Shown in pieces: positions 43,457-51,772 of a stretch of DNA of 64,000 bases. Location: assembly GCF_000422445.1 (NCBI RefSeq), contig NZ_KE383840.1:1-64000 (forward strand), written 5' to 3'. Under the pieces are notes generated by a model. The model did no database searches. It had not been told where the DNA came from and saw only the letters and a program-made list of their open reading frames with translations. This stretch comes from Paenibacillus assamensis DSM 18201 (lineage in GTDB: Bacteria; Bacillota; Bacilli; Paenibacillales; Paenibacillaceae). A program made the translations under genes and the position numbers. The number at the start of each line of letters is the position of its first letter. The first letter of the stretch is position 1.

Positions 43457-43586
43457 TTCTCATTCCTTATTCGTGGAGAACTGGCACATACTAGTCTCGA
43501 TAGCAGCGATCATGCATGTACAAGAACCCTTTGCAGGCACAGCTGCTGGGATTCACCTCGAACTAAGGTGAAAGGGGACTATCTCT

Positions 43587-43724
43587 TTGGCAAGTGACAA
43601 ACGAAAAATAGCAATTATCGGCACGGACCCGATTGGCTCCAGCATTGCCTACAGCTTAGTTAATCACTCCATAACCACTCTCAAACCCTACATGAGCTCC
43701 ATTGGATTGGAGACACAGCGATGA
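43587..43724 (+). pseudogene. N-terminal fragment of an L-lactate dehydrogenase-like gene
   Basis: A TTG start with AAAGGGGAC upstream opens a 45-residue frame: LASDKRKIAIIGTDPIGSSI-AYSLVNHSI, which is the nucleotide-binding start of LDH/MDH enzymes (IIG-x-x-x-IGSSIAYSL), then about 15 unrelated residues and a TGA. The TGA overlaps the ATG of the next gene (ATGA). It looks like a deletion scar in which the head of an ldh gene, perhaps with its promoter, was joined to the permease gene. Confidence 0.55.
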
Positions 43725-44746
43725 GCGTACGACGAGAATATATAATGACTCGTATGTTTAAAGCCTCTAACGGAATTGCCCAAGGCATATTTGTAACGCT
43801 AGGAATCGGATTACTCATCGAAAATGTAGGTAAGCTTGCAGGCTGGTCAGCGCTTATGAAGATTGGTTTCGTGGCTAAAATGCTCATGTCGCCAGCAATC
43901 GGAGCAGGGATTGCCTTCATGCTAGGTTCGACGGGATTGATCGTATTCTCAGCTATGATTGCCGCAGCAGTTGGTGCGGGAGCCATTCAGATTACCCCGG
44001 TAGGAGTATCCATTATTACAGGAGAACCCATTGGAGCCCTCTTGGCAGCAACTGCAGCCGTGTATATTGGCAAAAGATTATCAGGACGAACTCCTGTTGA
44101 TATGATGCTTGTCCCTCTTGCTTCCATTGTGTTGGCAGGACTGCTTGGGCTATGGCTGAGCGCTGTAATTACACCTATATTACATACAGCGGGCGGCTTC
44201 ATTAAAACAGCAGCGGAGATCAATCTCCTCATTTGTTCAATCGCATTGGCAGTGGTATGGGGCCTACTTCTCCTGTCACCAGCCTCCTCAGCTGCACTCG
44301 CCATTGCCCTTAATCTCGAGGGACTAGCTGGAGGGGCTGCTTTAGCTGGTTGTGCAGCACCATTTATCACCTTCGCTCTTATTTCCGCTAAGGAAAATGA
44401 TATTGGTGGCATAGTAGCACAAGCGATCTGCACACCTAAAATTCAGCTGCCCAACATTACGAAAAATCTAAAAATTATTATTCCATCTGCAGCTGCCAGT
44501 GCAGTCATGGGCCCTGTGTCTGCGCTCATCTTCCATATTGAAGCGCCAAGCCAGATCGCAGGTATGGGACTTTGCTCATTCATTGCACCAATTACATTGG
44601 TACAATTGTATAACCCGTCTTATATTATTCCAGCTATGCTCATCACTTATATTCTCTTGCCCGCAGTTATATCGTATCCGATATACTTGCTGCTGCGCAA
44701 ATCCGGTCATATCAAGCCAGGGGATTTAGCATTGCCAAAAGAATAA
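43721..44746 (+). CDS. PTS-IIC-like membrane transporter (PTS_EIIC_2 type)
   Basis: This 341-residue membrane protein has about nine helices. It resembles the small PTS sugar transporter IIC subfamily without attached IIA/IIB domains: GIFVTLGIGLLIENVGKLAG near the start, PAIGAGIAFMLGSTGLIVFSAMIAAAVGAGA, TGEPIGALLAATAAVYIG, and SAKENDIGGIVAQAICTPKIQLPNI, the conserved loop of the family. A substrate is not assigned for the family. The ATG overlaps the stop of the LDH-like fragment, so it may be translated from that fragment's ribosome site; the extreme N-terminus (MSVRREYIMTRMFKASNG) could be non-native. Confidence 0.82.
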   Translation: MSVRREYIMTRMFKASNGIAQGIFVTLGIGLLIENVGKLAGWSALMKIGFVAKMLMSPAIGAGIAFMLGSTGLIVFSAMIAAAVGAGAIQITPVGVSIITGEPIGALLAATAAVYIGKRLSGRTPVDMMLVPLASIVLAGLLGLWLSAVITPILHTAGGFIKTAAEINLLICSIALAVVWGLLLLSPASSAALAIALNLEGLAGGAALAGCAAPFITFALISAKENDIGGIVAQAICTPKIQLPNITKNLKIIIPSAAASAVMGPVSALIFHIEAPSQIAGMGLCSFIAPITLVQLYNPSYIIPAMLITYILLPAVISYPIYLLLRKSGHIKPGDLALPKE

Positions 44747-44752
44747 CAACAA

Positions 44753-44816
44753 AAAAACAAGGCTGTCTTATCAAGTAGAAACCCATAAGGTTATCTACAG
44801 AAAGGCAGCCTTTTTC
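44753..44816. terminator. Bidirectional terminator between permease and CadC-like gene
   Basis: AAGGCTGTCTT (44759-44769) and AAGGCAGCCTT (44802-44812) pair with an inner GTAGA/TCTAC stem. T-runs follow on both strands (TTTTTCT plus; TTTTTTTGTTG minus). Confidence 0.8.
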
Positions 44817-44848
44817 TAAATTGGTACTAAGAGGGACTACTTGTATAA

Positions 44849-45265
44849 TTACTCCGCCTGACAATGCTCCTCACGCATATGCTCCAAGGTCATGCGCACG
44901 AGCAGTCTAATATGATGGTCATGCAGGGAATAGAATACATTTTTCCCTTCTTTGCGTGACTTCGCAATTCCGAGAGAACGCATCAAGCGAAGATGGTGTG
45001 ACGTAGTAGCAATTGTATGACCCGTCAAAATCGCCATATCGCATACGCACAGCTCATCCCCTTTATCCAAATACATTGCCATTTTCATCCGTGTCGGATC
45101 AGACAGCGCCTTGAATAACTGTGACATCCCTTGTGCTTCTTTATCATCGACGGTGTGCTTCAAGGCACTAATTTTTTCAGCATCATAGCATACGATCTCA
45201 CAAACTTCATTGTTTGATTGATTGTCCGTTTGTGCTGCAACATTTATTTTTTGATTGGCTGCCAT
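44849..45265 (-). CDS. ArsR/SmtB-family metal-sensing repressor, CadC-like
   Basis: This 138-residue winged-helix repressor contains FKALSDPTRMKMAMYL, DELCVCDMAILTG, ATTSHHLRLMRSLGI and SRKEGKNVFYSLHDHHIRLLVRM. The cysteines fit the CadC heavy-metal site: an N-terminal pair in EVCEIVCYD and the CVC of helix alpha-3 (ELCVCD). Residues for the alpha-5 zinc site (DHHIRLL...EHMREEHC) are also there. CadC proteins repress a Cd/Pb/Zn efflux ATPase, yet no cadA gene is adjacent, so it is an orphan or acts elsewhere. The RBS is GAGGAGGGCTTCGG-ATG. Upstream, ATTCAAAT (45343-45350) resembles half of a cad operator. Confidence 0.88.
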   Translation of the reverse strand: MAANQKINVAAQTDNQSNNEVCEIVCYDAEKISALKHTVDDKEAQGMSQLFKALSDPTRMKMAMYLDKGDELCVCDMAILTGHTIATTSHHLRLMRSLGIAKSRKEGKNVFYSLHDHHIRLLVRMTLEHMREEHCQAE

Positions 45266-45466
45266 CCGAAGCCCTCCTCATTGTTCGATATCCGATCATT
45301 TTTGATATATGTTGTAGCCATTCTAGCAAATGACCTACTTGTATTCAAATGCAATTCTATGTACATTGTAAGCTGTACGCTTACACCAGTCAGCCCCTAA
45401 TGTTCATATAAGCTGTCCTATTTCTTGAGAATAACAACACTAGCCTGAACGCTGCGCCTATTTCAC

Positions 45467-46186
45467 CTAAGTCCAACTAAAACCCTCTGAACCAAACGTC
45501 TCGATCATACGTTCACGAGTAGCTAAAGACACTGCCTGTTTGCCTTTAACAGAGACGTATGGGTCATCTGCAACATAAAATCGCCACAAGACGTCTGCAT
45601 ACTCCTCTGCATAAGGAATATTGATTCTCGGTGCACATAAAATATGCCTTGGCAATACAGGCTTTCCAACTTCAAGCCACATCGCTTCCCCATCCATCAT
45701 ATCATAGCCATCAAAGCTCTTATCGATATACATAGCTCGGCACAGCTTACCAGGTCCATTGCTCAAGTTAACGACTTTGTTAGAGCTGAGTGAACGGTAT
45801 CTCTTCATGATTGATTCATCGTACTCTGTTAATGGCGCAGCAGCACGAATAAGTACCGCTTCTGCCTGTCCTTCCTCGGCAGCAACGACATTTAAACAAT
45901 GATACATCCCATAAATAAGGTACACATAAGCATGCCCTGCTCTTTGAAACATCGTCTCCGTTCTTTTGGTACGACGATTGTTATAAGCATGACAACCCTT
46001 GTCGTGTGGAGCGACGTAACTTTCCGTTTCCACGATGCGAGCCCTTATCACACCTTCATCTGTCACACGGACAATCGTACGTCCAAGCAATTGTGGAGCG
46101 AGCGGTAGTGCGCTTTGTCTAAACCAGGATAACGGCAAGCGAGCTTGCGAAGGTTCATCTCCATACTGCAACTCATGTTCCATTCG
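45467..46186 (-). CDS. 3-methyladenine DNA glycosylase (AAG/MPG family)
   Basis: This enzyme removes alkylated and deaminated purines. The family core is clear: LAPQLLGRTIVRV, ARIVETESYVAPHDKGCHAYNNRRTKRTETMF with the catalytic Glu in ETESY, GHAYVYLIYGMYHCLNVV, EAVLIRAAAPL and SNGPGKLCRAM. I start at the ATG at 46186 (GGTGAGCG upstream), giving 239 residues; the longest frame reaches 46324 and would overlap the nuclease gene by 77 bp with an atypical leader. The gene follows a PD-(D/E)XK nuclease gene by 61 bp on the same strand. Confidence 0.9.
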   Translation of the reverse strand, partial: RMEHELQYGDEPSQARLPLSWFRQSALPLAPQLLGRTIVRVTDEGVIRARIVETESYVAPHDKGCHAYNNRRTKRTETMFQRAGHAYVYLIYGMYHCLNVVAAEEGQAEAVLIRAAAPLTEYDESIMKRYRSLSSNKVVNLSNGPGKLCRAMYIDKSFDGYDMMDGEAMWLEVGKPVLPRHILCAPRINIPYAEEYADVLWRFYVADDPYVSVKGKQAVSLATRERMIETFGSEGFSWT

Positions 46187-46247
46187 ATCACGCTCACCTT
46201 TAGGAGTTACATGCAAATCCAACGATTCAGCCCCCTTGGCTATATCA

Positions 46248-47186
46248 TCAATCTTCAGACGGCTGCGACTTCGCACCTTCACAAATTTCACGGAATGCAC
46301 AGCGACGGCAGCGTCGTTCATCATCGGTTACTTCAAATGCTTCCAGCGGCTTCGGTTCGTTCAGCTCTGGATTGAGCAAATAGCTTCGCATCTTGGAGAT
46401 GCTAGACGCTGTATAAGCAACAAGCGCCTCCATCTCAGGCTCATCTACTTGGTCAATTTGACAACGACCGCTCAGTAAATATTCCGTGCGAATATCGATG
46501 CGTTCATAAGGAATGCCATAGTTCTCATGAACGTACCAGCCATAAAGCCGTAACTGTGTATCATTGCGCTCATCTTCCTGTCCCGTCTTCCAGTCTACGA
46601 TTATATAGCGATCCTGCTTGCGGAACATGAAGTCTAGCTTCACATATACTTTTGTACCTTGAAGCTGAATCGTATTCAGCTTCTCCATCTCAACAAGATG
46701 GCAGCCGTCTTCATGCATAAACATCTGCATGCTTTCGCTAGTTAGCAGCCTATCGACCAATATAGGAAGCCGACTGCGAATTTGTTCCACTTGCCGATCC
46801 GGCAGACTGCCAAGATAATATACTTCCTCAAGCATTAATCTCGACTTCGGGTGCAGCCGCCATGACTCGACGTCTCTAGAATCCAAGTATGCCTGATTAA
46901 GCAGCTTGCGTATACGTCTCACAAGCTCATCTGCCTCGATTGCCTCGCCATAATGATGATACTGTTTGATCGTTTCTTCAGCCATTTTATGAACAGCATC
47001 ACCGAACACTAAATATAAATTCGTCATCTGCTTAAGCCGATAAGCATGGCGGGCCAATACAGAAGACTCTGCTAACCAGCCATTATGAGCAGCATAATAG
47101 TGATAATAGTATTTGCGTCTGCATTCTTGAAAAAGATTGTGTCGTGATGGCGACCACGACCACTCGGGATAGGGTCTCGGAGGCAT
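46248..47186 (-). CDS. Stand-alone PD-(D/E)XK nuclease with Fe-S cysteines (Cas4/AddB-like)
   Basis: This 312-residue protein has the order of the RecB/Cas4-type nuclease: WSWSPSRHNLFQECRRKYYY at the N-terminus, FGDAVHKMAEE (helix with His), VYVKLDFMFRKQDRYIIVDWKTGQE (catalytic D...D-W-K), QLRLYGWYV, and a C-terminal RRCRRCAFREIC. Cys22, Cys293, Cys296 and Cys302 match the C-Xn-CX2CX5C pattern of [4Fe-4S] nucleases such as AddB and Cas4. There is no helicase partner or CRISPR array in the window. It shares a strand and a 61-bp gap with the AAG glycosylase gene, suggesting a DNA-repair role. Confidence 0.85.
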   Translation of the reverse strand: MPPRPYPEWSWSPSRHNLFQECRRKYYYHYYAAHNGWLAESSVLARHAYRLKQMTNLYLVFGDAVHKMAEETIKQYHHYGEAIEADELVRRIRKLLNQAYLDSRDVESWRLHPKSRLMLEEVYYLGSLPDRQVEQIRSRLPILVDRLLTSESMQMFMHEDGCHLVEMEKLNTIQLQGTKVYVKLDFMFRKQDRYIIVDWKTGQEDERNDTQLRLYGWYVHENYGIPYERIDIRTEYLLSGRCQIDQVDEPEMEALVAYTASSISKMRSYLLNPELNEPKPLEAFEVTDDERRCRRCAFREICEGAKSQPSED

Positions 47187-47315
47187 ATGCCTAGCTCCTT
47201 TCCAGGTGTTATCCGATCATTCGTTCTATCGGTCTATTATATCACACCCAAAATAGCAGCAAAGACATTCATCAAGATGATCGTCCAGTCTGAACCCCAA
47301 CAAACCGCACAAGCT

Positions 47316-48779
47316 CTATAGACTCAATCCTGTCCAGTTCCAGTACGTATAATAAAATACGATCATAACTAGAACATAAATAGGCAGCATAATCATACTT
47401 AGTTTCAGCAAATCTTTCGCATCATAAGCAACCTCTTCGTCCTCATAAAATAGCAGCAGTGCCTTCGAACTAACAGGGAATGTAACACAGTAGTTCATAG
47501 CCACTAAACTAAGAAACACGATCGCTGTCTCATTTAAACCGAGCGATTGCCCAAATACGATCAATCCTGGAATCATAACAACGGCACGAGTTGTATGAGA
47601 AGTAATATATAAATGCGAAGTAACCGTAATAATTAGCACCGTTAACAAAATGATAAAGTCCGGAACATGCTGAAGCACATCAAGTAACTGAAACAGACGC
47701 TGTTGAATCCAATTCACAACTCCCGTTTCGACGAGCCCTTTTCCCAGCGCTGTCGCAGCGGCAACGAATACGATCAAACTCCACGATATCGACTTAATCC
47801 CCTGCTTCCAGGTGATAACACCCCATTGCGGTGTCATAAACAGCAGTGCACCAATCATTGTAATAAACGCCAAATCATAGCCATGCAAACTTTCCGTCAT
47901 CCAAGCAACAATGAGTCCGCCTGTCATCCATACCGTCTTTTTCTCCATTACAGTTAAACGGCTGCTATCGCTCGCATCTTCCGCCTCTATCGAACGAGAA
48001 GGCTCAGCTAAAGGTTGCAAAGGCTCTTTAGAACCATATAGCTTTTGTAAGACAAGTAAGGAGATTGCACAAATGACCAGTACAAAGGGAACCCCCCAAA
48101 TAAACCACTGCACGTAGGAGATGGTCTGGCCACTCGTCTGCTCTAATATACCAATCCCGATTACATGTGCACCTGCACCAATCAAGGTAGCCGATGTACT
48201 CATCAAGATCATAATTGGTACAAGCATAGCAAGCGTCTGCTTCTGGCGTTTGCTATGCAGCAAAGCACTAATCTCCTTCACGATCGGCATCGATAATGCC
48301 GCCCGCCCTGACGTGGACGGGATGAAAAAAGATACGACTTGAAGCGCTAACGTCAATAATGTCATAACATGTCCGGAATGGCGTGCTCTTCGAACAACAG
48401 CGCGTGTAAATCGAGAAGCAAGCCCCGATTCACGAACGGCTTCACCAATGACGAACGCTCCAACCATTAGCCAGACAACCTCTTCTGCAAACGATTCATA
48501 CAATAAAGAAGCTTCGGCACCACGGCATAGAACGATTGCAATAACAGCACCTAATGCTACGTAGCCCGCTGGAAGTGAACTTCCAATCCATAACCCCATC
48601 GCTAAGAGAAAGAAGAAGGCTGTTACTTTTGCTTCATACGGAAGCCCTTCCACTAACGCTATGAGTACAATGGATACAGCTACAGCCAGCGCACTAAAAA
48701 TATGACTGTTCAATAGTTTCGTAAGACGAGTTCCCCATCGCTGCTGTGTTGAAGTTCGTCTACTTAAATCAGGCTCCAT
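47316..48779 (-). CDS. SLC13/DASS-family anion permease
   Basis: This 487-residue permease has about twelve helices in the divalent-anion:sodium symporter fold: ALGAVIAIVLCRGAEASLLYESFAEEVVWLMVGAFVIGEAV, the first SNT-like motif as FIPSTSGRAALSMPIV, and the second in TSHTTRAVVMIPGLIVFG. The Na/carboxylate sites are usually SNT; here they read STSG and SHTT, so the ion coupling may differ. The ATG at 48779 has AAGGAGG 11 nt upstream, placed within the last codons of the glycerate kinase gene, so both are one operon. Glycerate or another C3/C4 carboxylate is the likely substrate by context. Confidence 0.85.
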   Translation of the reverse strand: MEPDLSRRTSTQQRWGTRLTKLLNSHIFSALAVAVSIVLIALVEGLPYEAKVTAFFFLLAMGLWIGSSLPAGYVALGAVIAIVLCRGAEASLLYESFAEEVVWLMVGAFVIGEAVRESGLASRFTRAVVRRARHSGHVMTLLTLALQVVSFFIPSTSGRAALSMPIVKEISALLHSKRQKQTLAMLVPIMILMSTSATLIGAGAHVIGIGILEQTSGQTISYVQWFIWGVPFVLVICAISLLVLQKLYGSKEPLQPLAEPSRSIEAEDASDSSRLTVMEKKTVWMTGGLIVAWMTESLHGYDLAFITMIGALLFMTPQWGVITWKQGIKSISWSLIVFVAAATALGKGLVETGVVNWIQQRLFQLLDVLQHVPDFIILLTVLIITVTSHLYITSHTTRAVVMIPGLIVFGQSLGLNETAIVFLSLVAMNYCVTFPVSSKALLLFYEDEEVAYDAKDLLKLSMIMLPIYVLVMIVFYYTYWNWTGLSL

Positions 48780-48783
48780 TCTA

Positions 48784-49965
48784 CTAAACTCCTCCTTGAT
48801 GCTGCTCACGCTGCGCGATCTGATAACCGATGCGAATATAGCGCATAGATGCCTCCACACTATCAGCGATCCAAGCGGATGCTTTAATCATTGCCTTTTC
48901 CAGTGAAGTTGGTTTCTGAATAATGCTCATAAATGCATCAATCCCACTGTCATAGTTCACATGAGCGTCTTTGCCGATTGTGCCTGTAATCGCAATGACA
49001 GGAATTCCATGCTTCTTGGCAATACGAGCAACTTCAGCCGGAATCTTGCCATTCGGCGTCTGGAAGTCCAAACATCCCTCTGCCGTCAACACAACATCGG
49101 CTTGCTCAATCGTCTCTTCGATTTGGATGTATTTCATAATAACATCGTAGCGTGGATGTAATTTCGCACCTGTAAAGGCAACTAACCCAGCTCCAAGACC
49201 TCCTGAAGCTCCGCTGCCCGGAGATTGACGTACATCAAGCTCAAGATGTTGTTGAATCAATGCTGCATACGTATCAAAGGCAGATGATAACTGCTCCACT
49301 TCTTCTTCCGTTGCACCCTTCTGCGGCCCAAATACTCGCGCCACACCTTTTTCACCACACAGAACATTGTGCCAGTTGCATGCCACATCAATATTCACTT
49401 TACGCAAGCGTTCGTCCAAGTGAGATAGATCCATATCTGCCACCTCACCCAAATCTCCGCCCCCGCGAACGACTATCTCGGCTCCATTCTTATCAAGGAA
49501 ACGTAGACCTAACGCTTGAGCCATCCCAGCACCGCCATCTGAAGTCCCAGAATCTCCGCATCCGATCAAAATATTGTCCACTTCCAAGTCCAATGCAGCC
49601 GAAATCAACTGTCCGACCCCATACGTCGTTGTCCACAACGGATTGCGCTGATTGCGCGGCACAAGCTTCAAGCCCGCTACCGCAGCCATCTCAATTACAG
49701 CAGTTTTTTTACCGCATTCATCGGTGAATACGCCAAAGTGACTTTTAACAACCTTTCCTACTGGCCCTATTACTTTTTTAGGAATCAACGTGCCCTTTTT
49801 TATGTTAATAATCGTCTTCGCGAAACCTTCTCCTCCATCGATCATTGGAATGACGGCGATATCTGCCAATGGATTCAGGCGGCATACCCCTTCTTGCATC
49901 GCGATTGCAACTTCCTCAGCATCTAAACATTCTTTAAATCCAGATGGTATCATTACAATTTTCAT
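48784..49965 (-). CDS. glxK: Glycerate kinase (GlxK/GarK family)
   Basis: This 393-residue type-I glycerate kinase phosphorylates D-glycerate. Conserved stretches are MIPSGFKECLDAEEVA, MIDGGEGFA, GCGDSGTSDGGAGMAQALGLRF, SPGSGASGGLGAGLVAF and VVLTAEGCLDFQTPNGKIP. The residues around the lysine-dependent catalytic site (PSGFK, GDSGTSDGG) are intact. In the usual enzyme the motif is SFKGS; here SGFKE. It is the first gene of an operon with the DASS permease, 4 bp apart. No CdaR-type regulator is next to it. RBS GGGGAGGAAGTAAA-ATG. Confidence 0.88.
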   Translation of the reverse strand: MKIVMIPSGFKECLDAEEVAIAMQEGVCRLNPLADIAVIPMIDGGEGFAKTIINIKKGTLIPKKVIGPVGKVVKSHFGVFTDECGKKTAVIEMAAVAGLKLVPRNQRNPLWTTTYGVGQLISAALDLEVDNILIGCGDSGTSDGGAGMAQALGLRFLDKNGAEIVVRGGGDLGEVADMDLSHLDERLRKVNIDVACNWHNVLCGEKGVARVFGPQKGATEEEVEQLSSAFDTYAALIQQHLELDVRQSPGSGASGGLGAGLVAFTGAKLHPRYDVIMKYIQIEETIEQADVVLTAEGCLDFQTPNGKIPAEVARIAKKHGIPVIAITGTIGKDAHVNYDSGIDAFMSIIQKPTSLEKAMIKASAWIADSVEASMRYIRIGYQIAQREQHQGGV

Positions 49966-50203
49966 TTTACTTCCTCCCCAAATATTTCCCTTAGTTGTTC
50001 TCTTAGACCTTACTTTACAGATCGAAACAAAGAAGGACGTGAGAGATAGATTAGAAAATAGTGAGAAAATGAGGTTAATTTCATAAGTTCATGTAAAATG
50101 TTTGGATTTTTTTAGAAGAACGTGAAACATCTGTTTCCCTATGCTCGTTAATAGTGATGTACCACTTAAATATCCTAATAAAACCAAATTAAGGGGGAGC
50201 TCT

Positions 50204-50773
50204 ATGGTTGCAAGTAAATGGAAGAAAATGATGATTCTCATTTCTGCATTCTGCACCGTATTTACCATTACGATGGTCGCTCAAGTGCAAGCTACAAATA
50301 TTCCTTCCTACCCTGCAGTCAAACAAGAACAGAGCTTATGGTGTTGGGCGGGCGCCAGTGCCAGCATTTTGAAGCACTACGGTAAACATGTGTCACAATG
50401 CGATATCGCAAAAGCAGTCAAAGGTACTTCTACATGCTCTGACGTGTCCGCTAGCGCACAAGAAACACAGAACGGACTTGTCCAATATGGAATTTCGAGT
50501 TGGCTGTATGATGGAGCGCTTACTTATTCCGATGTAAAAACCCAAATTGACAATAACAGCCGTCCTGTCTATGTGTCTTGGCAATGGAGTACGGGAGGCG
50601 GACATGTCGTCGTTATTTATGGTTACGATTCGGTCGGGGGCAATGACATGATCAACTATATGGACCCTCTTGTCGGCCGAAAAACATCGATGCGCTATAC
50701 CGAATTCAAGGGCGGCAGTTCATATAATCAGACTTGGCGTTGGGGCTTAAAAGATCTTTACAAGTTCAAATAG
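50204..50773 (+). CDS. Secreted papain-like cysteine protease
   Basis: This protein of 189 residues has a signal peptide (MILISAFCTVFTITMVAQVQA) and a papain-like fold of the C39/C70/staphopain type: nucleophile in QEQSLWCWAGASASILKHYG (second Cys-Trp position), catalytic His in STGGGHVVVIYGYD, and Asn/Asp in INYMDP. The size indicates little or no prodomain. The ATG at 50204 lies 4 nt after AAGGGGGAG; the longer frame has no site. It is followed after 13 bp by a gene for a membrane-anchored partner, making a two-gene operon ended by a terminator. Confidence 0.85.
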   Translation: MVASKWKKMMILISAFCTVFTITMVAQVQATNIPSYPAVKQEQSLWCWAGASASILKHYGKHVSQCDIAKAVKGTSTCSDVSASAQETQNGLVQYGISSWLYDGALTYSDVKTQIDNNSRPVYVSWQWSTGGGHVVVIYGYDSVGGNDMINYMDPLVGRKTSMRYTEFKGGSSYNQTWRWGLKDLYKFK

Positions 50774-50786
50774 GAGGTGGAGGAAA

Positions 50787-51623
50787 ATGATGAAAAGAAC
50801 GATTACATCCGTTACAGCCGCAATGACACTGACGTTCATCACATTTGTGTCCCTATTCATAGGCACGCCCTTCATTCACACGGTGGACGCATTTAAATCA
50901 CAGTCGATTCCTGCCGAGGTACAAAGCTATGTAGATAAAGAGGCCCGCCCATTATTTATTGAGGCCGTTAGCAAAGATCCGCGTGGATACGGTTATTCAA
51001 CTGCGCAAGAGGTACAAAATATAACTGTTGGTGAAGGATTCCCCGTGTACCTAATTGACCCCCAACAACTTAGCCTTCCTACATCTAATACATTTCAAGA
51101 TGTCATTCGTCCTACTGAGCAATGGGAATTTATTGTATATAGCGATCAACAGGCCATGTCGTTTTTGCGAGTAAGCAAGACTTCTTCTGGCTATCAGCTC
51201 GAATCCTTTGGCGGTGATTCCAGCTATGTAAAGTCAGCGTTACAGCAACTCCCTGCTGTAGGCAACAATCCCTATATTCTCGTTACCGATAAGTCCGACA
51301 AATATATCGTCAAGCTGGGCGAAACCCAGCAAGAGCTTGTTGCCATTGCCTCGCCTAATCAAGATCTTCAATCGTTTGGCGTCCCCAATGATCAAGCTAT
51401 ACACTCCGCACCTATTATTAAGGCTTTGAAACAATACCAGATTCAAAATGAACATTCGGATCGTGACGGCGGTTCAAACCTAATGGGCGCTAGAATGATT
51501 GGTATTGTCGATGACACATCATCGAATCAGCCGATCCTACGTGCCGTACTTGTTAGCATTACTGCCGCTCTTTTCTGTACATTGCTATTATGGGTCGTGA
51601 TCAAAGTTAGAACGAAACAATAA
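50787..51623 (+). CDS. Signal-peptide protein with C-terminal membrane anchor, partner of the protease
   Basis: This 278-residue protein has an N-terminal signal sequence (MTLTFITFVSLFIGTPFIHTVDA), an external domain of about 210 residues with beta-rich repeats (GEGFPVYLIDPQQL, WEFIVYSDQQAMSFLRV, PYILVTDKSDKYIVKLG), and a C-terminal membrane helix (LRAVLVSITAALFCTLLLWVVIKV) with a short basic tail. I do not recognise a family. The RBS AGGAGGTGGAGGAAA overlaps the end of the protease gene, so translation is coupled. Inference: an inhibitor, substrate, propeptide-in-trans or surface retention factor for the protease. Confidence 0.7.
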   Translation: MMKRTITSVTAAMTLTFITFVSLFIGTPFIHTVDAFKSQSIPAEVQSYVDKEARPLFIEAVSKDPRGYGYSTAQEVQNITVGEGFPVYLIDPQQLSLPTSNTFQDVIRPTEQWEFIVYSDQQAMSFLRVSKTSSGYQLESFGGDSSYVKSALQQLPAVGNNPYILVTDKSDKYIVKLGETQQELVAIASPNQDLQSFGVPNDQAIHSAPIIKALKQYQIQNEHSDRDGGSNLMGARMIGIVDDTSSNQPILRAVLVSITAALFCTLLLWVVIKVRTKQ

Positions 51624-51644
51624 ATGAATCTTAGCTGCTGAAAA

Positions 51645-51689
51645 ATAAAAGACTAGGCTCTTCCATGTAGGAAGGACCCAGTCTTTTTT
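51645..51689 (+). terminator. Terminator of the protease operon
   Basis: AAAAGACT-A-GG-C-TCTTCC pairs with GGAAGG-A-CC-C-AGTCTTTT (51647-51687), with a 5-nt loop and two T after it. Confidence 0.85.
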
Positions 51690-51772
51690 CTTGTTATTCG
51701 ATATTCTCTGCAGTTGAAAGACTATGCAGACTATGCGCCACATGTGAATGCTAAACTTTAGCCTATTTTCAT

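Noticed and set aside
46187-46324. N-terminal extension of the AAG glycosylase frame
   Set aside because: It overlaps the nuclease gene, adds 46 atypical residues and has no ribosome site at its start; a later ATG is preferred.
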